Shown: positions 22,227 through 33,845 of the stretch, piece after piece
Position numbering within the stretch: the first letter of the stretch is position 1
How the letters are laid out: each line of letters opens with the position of its first letter
Assembly: GCA_022059125.1 (NCBI GenBank)
Contig: JAEUWY010000005.1
Span: 496,001-560,000, forward strand
Origin: Corynespora cassiicola
Taxonomy: Eukaryota > Ascomycota > Dothideomycetes > Pleosporales > Corynesporascaceae
Length of the DNA stretch: 64,000 bases
Direction of reading: 5' to 3'
The notes under the pieces: generated by a model
Told to the model about the DNA's origin: nothing
The model's input: the letters and a program-made list of their open reading frames with translations, nothing else
The model's database searches: none
Position numbers and translations under genes: made by a program

Positions 22227-23839
22227 ATGCTTCCAAAAATCACAGCATGGACATTTCAGGTACTAATAGCATGTTTTTCAGGTTTGGTATCGGTGGCGCT
22301 CTTGTTGATACTAACCCAGCGGAACACGAAGCAGGACGGCGCATGCATGACAATCCCAGTCGTAGGGGTGAAAAGGAATAGTTGGTTTCCGTGGGCCCGT
22401 GGGGTCTTTCGATCCATCACAAACTCTCGCCTTAACGCACTGGAAGGTTACAAAAAGTTTAGTCAACATGACATCCCCTTCGTGGTCCCCAGCACGGGAT
22501 GTGGTGTTATTGTCGTGCTACCAACTTCACAATTCTGTGTGTTGAATAAGTCTGAGGCAGAGATTGAGGCTCTGGGTCCCCAAATGGAGTCACACCAGCC
22601 TCACTATACCATGGACGACATCGACGTTTACAAGGACCTCATTCATTTCGATATAGTCAGAACTCACATGACGAAGCATGTTGGGCAATTTGCCAGGTTG
22701 ACTGCTGAAGAGTTGGACTCTGCTTTCCAAGAGTATGCACCGAATGCTAAAGAATGGGGAGTAGTATCTCTATGGGAAACTTGTACCAAAGTCATCGCTC
22801 GAGTGGGAAACCGTGCCTATGTGGGGTCTCATGATGAAGGTTTCTTGGAGCAATCTAGACTGTACGCAACAGCAGTATATGGAAGCGCGGCTATCATCAC
22901 AGCAATCCCTTCATTTCTTAGGCCTATCCTAGGGCCATTAATCGCCTTTCCAGCGCGCGTCCATCTCTCAAGGTGCAAAAGGATACTCGTTCCCATCGTG
23001 GAGAAAAGACTTGAGCGTCTAAAAAAGAACGCTGGACCTGAGCCAGTACGCAAACCACCGCTACCACCATTTCGGTAACTGCTAATGATGGCTTCTAGAG
23101 TGATGTACTTCAATGGCTAATCCAACGCTGCGCTAAAGCCGGTACGGACCAACTGGATCCATCCAAGATTGCTCTCCGCCTCCTCATCCTCAACTTGACC
23201 TCCATTTACACAACCAGCTACGCGTTTGCCAACTGCGTGCAAGACATATACAGCAGTTCCCACAAAGACGATTTCATTGCCGGTCTTCGTGCAGAATGCG
23301 ACCGTGTCTCGGGCCAGCACGACGGTATAGCGACCAAAGAAGCCGTTGATCAGCTCTTCCGGGTCGATTCGGCAATCAGGGAGTCGATGCGTATATCAGC
23401 TTTTGGCATCGTAGCCATGTTCCGCAATGTCGTGCCCGGAACAAAGCTGGACTTGGGAAACGGGGTGGAGATACCGGGTGGTACGCGCATAGCCATTCCT
23501 TGCCAGCCGGTCCATCTCGATGAGTCTCGACACATGAATGCGCTAGATTTTGACGCATGCCGCTTTTCTCGGCAATTTGAAGGGCCGCAGGGTGAATCGA
23601 GAAAGATTGCGGGACAGAAGTTGAGTGTCGATTTGGATGATTCGTTTCTGACATATGGATATGGGAAGCATGCTTGTCCGGGGCGCTGGTTTGCTTCACA
23701 GATAATGAAGCAGGCTTTGGCTTACATGGTGCAGAACTATGATGTTGAGTATGTAGGATACAGGCTGGAAAAAAAAGTTGTGTTGAATATGGTTATGCCT
23801 GACTTGGATGCTCGCATCCGGGTTCGAAGGAGAAAGTAA
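22227..23839 (+). CDS. Cytochrome P450 monooxygenase
   Basis: A microsomal class II fungal P450, about 518 aa. Exons are 22227-23045 and 23099-23839. The 53-nt intron (gtacgc...cttctag, branch-like ctaat) restores the frame as GPEP|SDVLQW; using the later gtaact donor would leave an impossibly short intron. The N-terminus is a membrane anchor (WTFQVLIACFSGLVSVALLL). Other marks are the ExxR motif ESMR at about 368-371, a PERF-like FDACRF near 425, and the heme loop YGYGKHACPGRW with Cys about 466. I chose the ATG at 22227 just before the anchor over the one at 22086. No terpene, polyketide or peptide synthase is nearby, so the substrate is unknown and it does not sit in an evident biosynthetic cluster. 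Confidence 0.92.
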
Positions 23840-24045
23840 ATTGAGATTACGTATCAGCGACTTGACGACTTGGATGTGTTTGTATTCACTTTGAGCCCAA
23901 GCCTTATCTACTGAGTAGTGATAGCAGAAATAAAAGATTCAATAGATTGAAATCTTACTCCGTAGTATCTACTCTTAAATTTGATTCTCTTCCGCCATTG
24001 CAATGTTAGGGTTCGAACTTATACTGCATCCACATTATTCCCATT
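23840..24045. other. Convergent 3' gap
   Basis: A short AT-rich 3'-3' gap between the P450 and the pseudokinase gene. Nothing else is seen. Confidence 0.4.
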
Positions 24046-26268
24046 CTATTTCACGGAGCCCGAGACACATCTCCCGATTAGGCTAGATCCTGCAACATGC
24101 AAGGTATCTAGACGCAGACATGCTTCGATCAAGGACTCCAGTACTTGATCTGCACTAGGTCTTTCACTTTTTTTGCGCGACATCATAGATATGCAAACTT
24201 TTGACACCGGTATAACATCGTTCGGAAGACCTTCGAACTCGGATATGACCTTCTGGAGGTTTTCCGGATGAGTGCCGTAATATGGTATCCTCTCCAGTAC
24301 TGAGTGATTCCTGCTAAAAGTGGCTAACATCTCGAAAAAGACGCAGCCAAGAGAAAATATGTCCGAAGAACGACTTCGAACGTCAAAGTCGAGGATTTCC
24401 GGTGCCGCGTAACGAGGATCAAAGTGGCTCGGCCTTACATCACTGTCCGAGCCTTCATCTCCAATTCGTGCTATACTAAACTTGTATAGCACTATTTTCC
24501 CCGAATGAATCCCGATAGCGCCAGGTTTAATGTCATTATGCCAAACATGCATCTTATGGAGATATGCAAGCGCAGAAGCGAGACAGCCGAACCACTTCTT
24601 TAGCACTGTTTTCCTTTTATCTCGCCACGGACCAATGAAATCCATCAGATTTCCGTCACATACAGGGGATAGTACAAGCGTGATGGAACGTGTCTGCAGA
24701 GTACGTGTCTGCAGATACGCTCCTACAACAGAAACTATGTGTTGATGTTGTAGGCGTTTCAGAATGTTTGCCTCCGTTTCTGCGTGGCGTCTCTCGTCTT
24801 TTTCAGACCCCGTAGGATATACGAAGGTCTTGTAAGCATATGTTGCCCCAGTAGAGGGTCCAATGTCACACCGCACCTCTGAAACAGCCTCGTGGCCTGG
24901 TATTTGCACCTGGGTAAATGGGATAATATCGTCCTGTCCAAATTCTTGAAGCCAACTCAGTCCTTCTATAGGATACTGATCTGCAATAGTTTCGCTGCGA
25001 GAATCTTGCTGCTCAAAGATCAGTCGACTACTCTCTCCAGCATCCTCGACTTTGGGCAACACAAAGAGTGCCAAGTCCAGTAGATGGGCGCTCAGGTGGC
25101 TGAACTCGTGCTTTTTATTGGTCATTCTGGCTCCACACAAAATGCAGTTAGGCCTTGGGTTGTCATCCGGCCGTATAGTCTTACATATCCCAGTAATTTT
25201 ATCTAAATCTTGTTCCGCGAACAATCCTGAATGAGCAGATCGTAGGTGATCTTTGAAAGACTCGGCTGAGTTTGCAGTCTGGTCGCAGTCGTGGCATATC
25301 CATGAAGCAGAAGTACGATGTACCGAGTTTTCATGCTGTTCCCAATCGGTTTGAGAGCCGTATGTCCGATAGCTTTGGGAGCAGCCACCAAAAGTACACA
25401 TGAACGGCTCAAGATCGTCGACAACATGCTCTCTATGATCTCGTTTAGTTATGTACTGGTATGAAATCAAGTCATATACTTACTCCCACACATTCTGGCT
25501 CATGCCTTGTTTTAAAGGTGACATACAGAAGGGACATTTAGCATCGCGATCTGAGGGAAAGCTGATGTAAAGCGGAATCTTGGGCATTGACAACGGTTGA
25601 TCTTTTTCCTGGATAAAGTGTGGTTCCCTTTTTCCTACATCGCCGGCTTGAGAGCCATTGGATACCAAATTCGGATGCCCAGAGGTATTTGAACCTGACT
25701 CAGATGCATATTGTCCATCCTGAATGCGAAGTCGACGTAGTCTGTTGAGAACGCCTATGCGTCGGTACAATTTCGGATGACAGTCTGGAAATTTATATTT
25801 AACTCTACTTATATCGGCCTGCGTAACAGAATCATCATAGAACGCTTGAGATAACTTCTGTAAATCGTCTGTTGGCGTAGGATCTTTCATGTTAGAAAGA
25901 AGCACTACAAGGCTATGCAGTGTAGTATTCAGAGCCTCCTTGATATCATCAGCCTGGTTTTTGTGATAAGATGTTCCTCCCACGACAGAAGTAGACGCCT
26001 TTGGTATTTTGTTGTTCAAATCCTCGAGCAGTCCGAGAATACGCGAGCGAAGGTTGCTACAGTGCCGCAAGTTTCGATCCAGCTGGCCAGATGTAATCCC
26101 AAGATCTTGGGCCAATGATTTTGCCTTGTTTAGGGTATTTTGATCAACATAATATTTTATATCTTGCAGGATTTCTTGGAACAGATCTAGGATCTTATAT
26201 CGAGATTTTGCTAGAGCTTCCTTATTCGGCAAAGGCGATGACGACACTGAAGGCCCCGAGAAATCCAT
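24046..26268 (-). CDS. acuF-type C2H2 zinc-finger protein fused to a predicted pseudokinase domain (723 aa)
   Basis: Two exons, 26268-25484 and 25432-24046, joined by a 51-nt intron whose acceptor (gatcatag) gives NVW|EEHVVDDLEPFMC. Residues 1-190 are a helical N-terminal region with no motif I can name. Residues about 240-390 are a fungal C2H2 module of the kind annotated 'oxidoreductase acuF-like': AKCPFCMSPL, MCTFGGC...WEQHENSVH, WICHDC...FKDHLRSAH, CILCGAR...HLSAHLLDLALFVLP. Residues about 430-700 are a protein-kinase fold: beta3 Lys in YAYKTF (463), HNDIKP (catalytic Asp 562, Lys 564), APEILDF and SSDIFSLGCVFFEM. The Mg-binding Asn is Ala (567), DFG is replaced by KFS (579-581), and there is no clear glycine-rich loop, so catalysis is doubtful. 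It is divergent from the DUF7580-type gene. Confidence 0.85.
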
Positions 26269-26672
26269 CGTGGAAGACCGGGAGGTGTTTCGATTAACGA
26301 TCTATGGTTTGGTTTCATCTCAGTCCAAGGTAGGGTTCGGGTGCAGGTGGATATAGTGGGAAGCAACTAGGGGAGAGATGATGAAAATGAGTATCTTGGC
26401 CTTGTGCCCCGCGCTTACCCCTCTTGCTGACAAACGCTCAAAATGTTATCGCAACTTCTGAACGTGGCTCCACTAGCTTCTTGTCAGTCCATATATCAAT
26501 ATTCTGCGACTCGCGAATGACTATAGGTTCCTATGATGCTTTTCATGAAACGCGGCCACGTGTACTAGCAGGAAACAAAGGAGTGCGTTCCATGATAATA
26601 CCTTGACAATAACAGCCTAACGATTCTGATCTCCAGTATAAGACCGGTACCTAAGGGTATGAGTCACGAGAT
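26269..26672. promoter_or_regulatory. Shared 404-bp promoter of the divergent pseudokinase / DUF7580-type pair
   Basis: The only non-coding DNA between two head-to-head accessory genes, so both promoters must be here. It is moderately AT-rich and has no recognisable operator. Confidence 0.6.
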
Positions 26673-28270
26673 ATGGCGTCAGGCTTTGAGGTCGCTGGCA
26701 TGATCCTTGCCACGTTACCTCTGCTCATTAATGCCATAGAGCATCGAGATATTGGATTAGAACCGTTGAACGCCCTTTTCCTGAGTAACGAAAGACGGAA
26801 AAACATGCAACGGAATATTGAGGAAAATATTTTGATTTTCAGACACTGCTGCGAGAAGATGCTATCCATAGCTGAGATAGAAAACATTGCAGACCTGGTG
26901 GCTGAACACATAGAGGTAAAAGCATGGGAAAACCCTTCCTTGGAATTAAGACTGGAGGCAGCTTTTGGTGAGCATGATTTTACCATTATTAAGTCCCGCT
27001 TGGTAGAGATACATGGACTTGTCAAAAAGCTCCGAAAAGCGATTGGTAAGATTTCTCTATGGCATTCCATATTCTATCGAAGCGAGATGACTGATCATAT
27101 TTCTCTGCAGAAGCTAGTCGCATTGTACAGGCAATCCGAAGTAAAGCTCAAGTAAGAAACATGGAGTTACTTAACAAAGCGATCAAAGCCTTGAGAACCA
27201 TTCTGGAGGGCGAGTCTTTGAGCGTTGCGATCGGAACGGCCGGAACGGCTTGGCAAGATGAGATTGATGAAATGAAAGCCACCAGAACGCATCTGCTTAA
27301 CATTCACAGTTTGATGGATGCGATTTGGGGCTGTGCATGCAAAAGGGACCATGTGATCAACTTCCAATACAGACCTGTACAGGATGATCACTTGATGATC
27401 ATACTTGCAGCTTCTTCTTCACTCCCGAAAACCAAGTCGACGAAAACATCGTGGCTTCTGAACCCTCTTCAGATCAGCCTATACAGGCAGGCACAATCAC
27501 AGGCACCGACAAAAGTAACAGATAATCTCTGCAAATGCCTCAAAGACCGAATGAAGGTATCGGGACTATCAGAGCCAGCCACGTCTCAAAGTCTTGTTTA
27601 CTCGATCCAAGCGTCCGAGCAGATACCCCATCCAAAAGCACTCGTTCCGCTTTCCAACTTGTTGAAAGGAGGATTGGCTTCTACGAAGTCCTTATGGATG
27701 AAACATGGGCATAAGGATCTTGCCAAGACACCAAAGGATCGCATTGCTATTGGAGCAAAATTGCTATTTGCTGTCTTGCAACAACATACCGTGCCTTGGC
27801 TACAGCCAAGCTGGACTATTAAAGAAGTTTTCTTGCGGTCGGGTAACAATTGTTCGTTACAGCCATACTTTGAAGCACCATTTGGCACACGAAACTTATC
27901 GACTTCCGGAGGCCCAAATGAAGCCAAGTTCAAGCCTTTCTTTTCCAGGAACGCTACACTTTACAGCCTTGGTGTTGCTCTCGTTGAAATCGCCATGAAC
28001 GACACCATAGACAACCTAATAACAGAAGAGGACCGCGCAACAACACAAGACCCTGCAATGATACGAGCGATAGCTGCGCTTCGGCTTTCTGAAGAGCTAG
28101 CTGATTACCTCATTCCGCCTGAATATCGAGATGCGACAAGATACTGCCTAAAAGGCGAATTCGGAATGGAGATCAGAGGCAAAGAATTGAGTGATGATGA
28201 TCTATTCGCTACAGTCTATCGGAAAGCTGCAAAACCTTTGATGGAGTTGGTCTCTAGAAACATTTACTAG
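26673..28270 (+). CDS. Fungal DUF7580-type protein (510 aa)
   Basis: Exons 26673-27045 and 27111-28270 join across a 65-nt intron (G|gtaaga...ctgcag) as KAIG|EASRIVQAIRSK, giving 510 aa. The N-terminus, SGFEVAGMILATLPLLINAI, is a hydrophobic helix followed by charged helices. This is the layout of HeLo/SesA-like fungal N-terminal domains and typical of proteins carrying DUF7580. The C-terminal part has kinase-like remnants (IAIGAKLLFAVLQ, LYSLGVALVEIA, YCLKGEF) but no catalytic loop or DFG. The family is expanded in Pezizomycotina and its biochemical role is unknown. It is head-to-head with a C2H2/pseudokinase gene. The domain name is from memory of the family, so treat it as probable. Confidence 0.8.
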
Positions 28271-29314
28271 GCCCGATTCTAGCATCCTGTGCAGCAACCA
28301 TAACGCCGCCTTGGTCTCATTTCATATACACTTTCCCAATCTGAGTCATGGCAAAAGATTGACAATAAATTTTTTTGACGCCTAAATGATATTATCTCTG
28401 ATCAGTAGATGGATGGAAATAGTCGAATGCTTTGTATCTCCATCGCTAGAACTTCTGGCAACACTACTCGATCCTAAGTGGTCTACAGCCACGTTTGACG
28501 CAAAAAGCAATATACAATGATGACTACTGGCTAGCATCTAAATACATTACAATACTGCGAATGGCTTTTGAAATGCACCCATAGTAGCGATCTTGCTTTC
28601 TTCCACATTTGTTGTGGTTAGGATGGTCTCAGGGACCATCCAAGAGGGGCATGCGTTCTCGGCCCCGCACTTGAGCCACTGCACTGTCGATCATCCGGTC
28701 CACAAGCGCCATCGTGCTGCTTTAAAAGTGTTTGCCTCCAAGGTTACCGTGTCTCATCAGTAAAGTGTCTAGAGCTCATGAATCGACAAACTTTGCAACC
28801 GCGGCTATCAACATGCAGGGCCAAATAGGAACATAAACCTAAAGAACTGCATCTGGGGGGGGCGTTCATGTGGATTGTCGCGAAAGGCCATATGATCAGA
28901 AAATTTTAGGACAATCAGAGGCAAAAGGATTATCAGTTGAAGATAATTGGTGTTCCCCAGAGTTTGGAGATGATCAGCGTAGCACGAAACGATATACGCT
29001 GGCTCAAACTTGCAATGCAAGCCCTTCTGAACATGCTTCGCGCGAAAAGAAAAAAAACAAGAACAAGCACAACATTGAACATTAAACATGTGAAGATGCA
29101 ATCCGGGCGTCCTTTGCCTCCTCGAGGGCAAATAACGCATGCGCGCAATGTCTAAGACATGACTGAAAACGGTGCTAACAAACGATACGCTACACGCGGA
29201 GTTGACGCCTAGGGCCAAATATTTCCCAATCGGGTAAGGAAGAGACACCCCGCACGCTTCCCAAATAGTATACTACTGAATCCAAAACTCTAGGCGGAGA
29301 CCAAAGAGGAGGGA

Positions 29315-29325
29315 GGGGGGGGGGG
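29315..29325. repeat. Poly-G run
   Basis: A run of about 11-12 G within a gggagggg context, in the gene-poor region. Confidence 0.8.
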
Positions 29326-29549
29326 CAACTCGCTCGACGACGACGACGTCGGCATCAATCACCGAGTTGAACACGCTCTCCTTGAAACATACGGCCTCCG
29401 AGACAATCCAACATAGGCTACGTTACTCTGTACCACGCCGGCAAATGCGAGCCCCCCATCCTGCAGCAGCTGCAGCAGTCCACTCACCCAGCGCATAGCA
29501 GCCCGGCGGTTGCACTTGGAGAATGCAGGTCCCAAAAACAAACTTTCTT

Positions 29550-29566
29550 CCCCCCCCCCCCCCCCC
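29550..29566. repeat. Poly-C run (17 nt)
   Basis: An uninterrupted run of 17 C. It is prone to length error in sequencing and assembly. Confidence 0.9.
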
Positions 29567-29938
29567 GCCTCCAATGCACTAGAGCGGCTCCCGCATCCTG
29601 CACTGCAGTGCAGAAACCTGACGGTCCGGATTGTCTTGCCTGCCTGTCTGCCGGCTTGCCCTGTGGTGGTGGTGCCTGAGTCCCGCATTCCCCGACGCGC
29701 ATCGATGAGGATGACACCCGATAGGCCCGGCAGCGTGGGCGAAAAAAAAGGATAGGAAAAAAGGAAAAAAAGTGGAGCGCATCGCCCACGCCCGCGCCCT
29801 CCTCCCCCCAGGGCCATGAACGTCGGTCGGTGGGTATGCCGACCCGACGGATGCACAGGGACGAAAACGGCGACCCGAAGAGCGGCAATGTGTGGACAGG
29901 CCCGGGGAGGTGGACGGGGAGTCGATTCGACGATCGGG

Positions 29939-29963
29939 AGGCAGGCAGGCAGGCAGGCAGGCA
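29939..29963. repeat. (GGCA)n tetranucleotide array
   Basis: Six tandem ggca units (ggcaggcaggca...). A related gcctgcctgtctgcc tract lies at about 29,638-29,652 on the same strand. Confidence 0.9.
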
Positions 29964-32884
29964 GCGCCGTTTGTTCATGTGGGGCGGGGAGTTTGTCTGG
30001 GCAGGTGGTGGGTGGTTACCTTTTCGGAGTCCCGCTTTTGGGGTTTGCCTTTGGATGCAGTGCAGGAGTTGGTTATGCGGGAGGCTGTCCCGAGGCATGG
30101 CTGATGAGCGCCGTGTCTGCCCAATGGGTCAAGCCGTTGTTGTTGACGGAGCATGTTGTAAGAAGATGCCAAGTACGCATGGGAACAACTCATATATTTG
30201 AAATAGCGAGACCGAAACAAGTACATGTGTATGCATTCATACACAAACTCCAAACGCATCATTTCCAAGCATAACGCTTGGAAAATTGCAGAAACATTTC
30301 ATCTCAATGCATCGTGATTCGGATCATGCCAAGTGTCGGAATTTGAAGTTGGTTCCAAGCTCTTTCGTTCTTATGCTGTGTTTGCATGTACCAAGACAAT
30401 TACTTGCAGACCAAGTAATGTAAGAAATTGAAATGTTCTAGTCAGGATGGCTAGAACGTGGCTGTTACATGTTTAACAACCACGGATGAACGCCTTGTTT
30501 CAGGCCGAAAACCCACGATGCGTTGAAATCGAATCTGAACACCGAATTTCACAACAGGAAACGAACGGCATAAATCAGTACCTCCTTCGGGCTGGAGGCT
30601 ATACTACCGGGGAAAGTAAGGAATCTTTAATGGCAGCATAGCCCTCGGAACAGACAAGAGCGTCAAGACATGGAGGCCTTGACAATTTCAACAGACCCTT
30701 TTAGCGATCTTGACTAGAAGAGCATTTTGAATTTTGTAGAAAGAAAAAAAAAATTAGGAGAAACTAAGCTTCAAAATCGGAAACATGGCGGCCGAGAAAG
30801 GCGGTCAAAAGGAATTTCTCTTCTCGGCGATCCTCCACACGACAGCGACACCTTCGTTGGGTCCGCGACGGAGTTGAACGCAAAACACTGGAAAACAAAT
30901 GGATGCCACCATGCGGCCTATCCACCAGGGCTCCGGTTTCTTTTCTAACACGGAGGCCGTGGACCCGCACCTCAATCCCATACATCCAATGTCCGTCGCT
31001 CCATTACCAGTCCTTTCGCTTACCGTCGGTGCGGACGTTGCATCCAACCCCCTCCAGTACAGCCAAACCAAACCGTGTCGGGAAAAGGCATGCAGGTCGC
31101 CGATGGTCACTGCACAACATTTTTGCTACCCTCGACCCACAGTTCCTACAGGCGGTCTCTGGGCTAGGTAGGAGCCAGCGGAGGGCCCCTCCGGTCAATC
31201 ACTACCGGCCGGCAGTTGCATGTACCAGGCGCGATCAATCACGGGAACAGTCGGGCTTCCTCTGCCGACCCACTCTTGCAATCTACAGCCTACAGGTTAG
31301 AGTGGCTAGTATAGTGTACTAACAGCCATAACAGCCATGGAAAAAAGACACCAAGGATGGGCCAAGCCACACCACTGTGGAGCCTCGCGGTGGCTTCACA
31401 GCTGGATGGGGGCGATAGTCCCGTGACCAGGTCCACCCAAGGAGGGTCCGAGGGCGTCAGAGCGGAGCGGGCGTGTCGTCATGGCACTCATGCAGGGTCT
31501 TGAGTGGGCGACGTGCGCCCGAGAGAGATGAAAGATCGACTCCACTGTGGATGACAGGCGTTTGACAAGTGGGGTGGGTGCGAGTTGAGGGCATTCGTGA
31601 GGCTATCATGGGCGTGGGGCAACCTTGGAAGAGGGCGCGTCCGAAACGATGCAGGACGGACGGTGGGGGGCAAACAGTCATGCGCGTCATGGCACCCACC
31701 TGCCTTGTTTGGGGCATGTGATGGATTCGTCTTGTACAGAAGGCAAAGGCGAAATGCGATGCGGAGAGAGAGAGAGATGCGATACCGGGAAGTGGTGGAC
31801 GCAGTCACAAGCCTTGGGTGTGGACAGAGGGGTTGGCATGGGGGCGCGCAGATGACTTGGCTCTCTCTTCCTGTGACTGCTCCACCTGCCCCGCGCGGGT
31901 GCGACTGACACATTCCAAAGCGCAACACCAAAGGAGCCCTATCACAGACGGCATCAGTATTGTAGGGTGCCGCAGTTGACGCGCATTCGCGTCGCCTACT
32001 CTATTTTACCCCTCCTTTGCTATCGGTGGCTCTCCAGAGTCCGATGACTCTTTCATTCTGTGGTCCTGATGTCGCTCGCCTCCTGCAGCCACGGTAGATC
32101 GCTCGCGACGAGTGCTCGATGCCTATTGAGCGAGCGCACGCTGAGGCAGTCCATTTGCCATGTCGGACATTCTAAGCCACCAGCTTGCGAAGGTGCCGTC
32201 GCACAGCATCCGGGCACGCCGCGCGCGCAGGCCGTGGACAAGGCTCACTAAAAATGACAGCGCTTGCAGTGCAGGCAGGCAGACAGCACAGCGAGACCTC
32301 ACCGCCACAGCCTCGCTCGCTGACCACGGTGTTACCTATTCACATTGGCTGACTGCGCTCTTACGCCAGCCTTACTCTGTCGCGGCCTCCGTCGTCTGCC
32401 TTGTATGGAAGCGCGGTGCGGAGAGGCAATAGATCGAGATGGTCCCGCCATTCTGAGGCCTTCGGGTTGCAGCTGGATGTTGCAGAGCCTACCAGACACC
32501 GGTGTCAGGTCAGCTGGCTCTTCACCACCGCCGCGGCGAATGGATGGATGGGTGAGAGGGCAGCAACGCAGGCAGGAGCATCGCCTCATCTCTCGAGGAC
32601 CGAAGTCCGGAGGCGTGGGCTTCTGGTCTGGGGATCTCCACGCCCCATTCCATTGCCGACTCGGGGAGCGGAGCATCGAGGGCGGCGGGCTCCCCCGCGG
32701 CTGACGGCTGACGGCTGACGCCCGCAGCCTCCTCTCACCCTGAGCATCTCTACCCCATGCTGGTGGAGGGGAGGTCCGGATCAGCTCGTGGGTTGCTTAT
32801 CTGGGTGCGGGTGAATGGGCACCGAGCCAAATGTCACTGTGCGGGTTGCTGGGCCTGGAGCCCGACACTGACCATCAGCGCTGG

Positions 32885-32913
32885 CCCAGAGCCCAGAGCC
32901 CAGAGCCCAGAGC
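32885..32913. repeat. CAGAGCC heptamer array, copy 1
   Basis: Four tandem copies of cccagag/agagccc. A second array of the same heptamer family is at 39,451-39,481. Confidence 0.9.
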
Positions 32914-33817
32914 GCGGGATGGGCAAAGGCCGGGCCTGAGGGCCTGAGAGGCGGAATGATTTGCGCAAGGGAGCGAGCACGACATTGGCCCCTTGGACAC
33001 CTGCTCGTTGCGGCAATCGACATTCCCCAAAGGAGCCTGCCCCCTCCCCTTTCCTGCACGCCGCCGAAAATCCTACGAGAAAAAACAAAGTGGAATGTTC
33101 CGTCGCTGGCGTCTGGCTCTGATATCCATTGCACACCGTAAAGTTGTCTTGTTCCATGGTTTGACAGCCCCTCTAGTGCCCTCAGCTGCCCACAGCAAGT
33201 GGACCGAGCCGTCGCAGACCACGAGTTCTCCTCGCGGCGGTACCCTAGCTCGAGGGGTCCTCTATGACGGATGGCGCGCAGAGCGCGGTGAAGATTTTGC
33301 GAAGAACCTTCTAACGCGCCGAAGATTAACCCAGCCAGACGCGGATCCGCTTTCCCTTCTGCGCAACATCGACTAGGTGCTGCCATTTGCTGCCACCTGG
33401 CGATCTCGACACGTGCGGAAGCGACCGTGCAAAAGACGGTCTGATGGCAAAACTCGTGAAACCACGGCCTGAGTTGCCCGGTTGGGAAGCGCTGCGTGCG
33501 GAGATGGTTGAACAGAGTTGCTCGACACATGGCCCTGCGTCTAGGGAGAACCTTCTTCAGAAGCTGCAAGCAAGAAACGACAACAGGGCCAGGTGACAAG
33601 TTTCAGCTGTACGGATCCGATGTGGTTTCCTCCCTAGTGCTCGAGTTTGGCGAGAAGCATCAAGTCGATGCATTGTCCATCAGTGCCCGCCCCGGCAGAG
33701 CTAACTTGTGTTCCGCCTTGACCATGTCGTTTTGGGGATCCCTTCCCGCAGGGGGGAGCCCACTCCCGCTGCCGCAGAGTTTACCAGCCTCCCGCCCGGA
33801 AATGAAAGCGAAGAAGC

Positions 33818-33845
33818 AAATTTTTCCGGCCGGTGGGAAAAATTT
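33818..33845. repeat. Perfect 10-bp inverted repeat with 8-nt loop
   Basis: The arms are aaatttttcc (33818-33827) and ggaaaaattt (33836-33845), with loop ggccggtg. It is an AT-rich hairpin in otherwise GC-rich DNA. A tttaccagc direct repeat lies on either side (about 33,780 and 33,852). Confidence 0.8.

Noticed and set aside
23046..23098. Stop codon at the end of the first P450 exon, suggesting a broken gene
   Set aside because: An intron from the gtacgc donor at 23046 to cttctag at 23098 restores the frame, so the gene looks intact.
24000..24030. GGTTCGAACTT resembling a tRNA B box
   Set aside because: No A box or cloverleaf could be built around it.
32781..33599. 272-aa minus-strand ORF in the gene-poor block
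   Set aside because: Overlaps other ORFs of similar length on both strands, with Arg/Ala/Pro-rich composition, includes the heptamer array, and has no recognisable domain.
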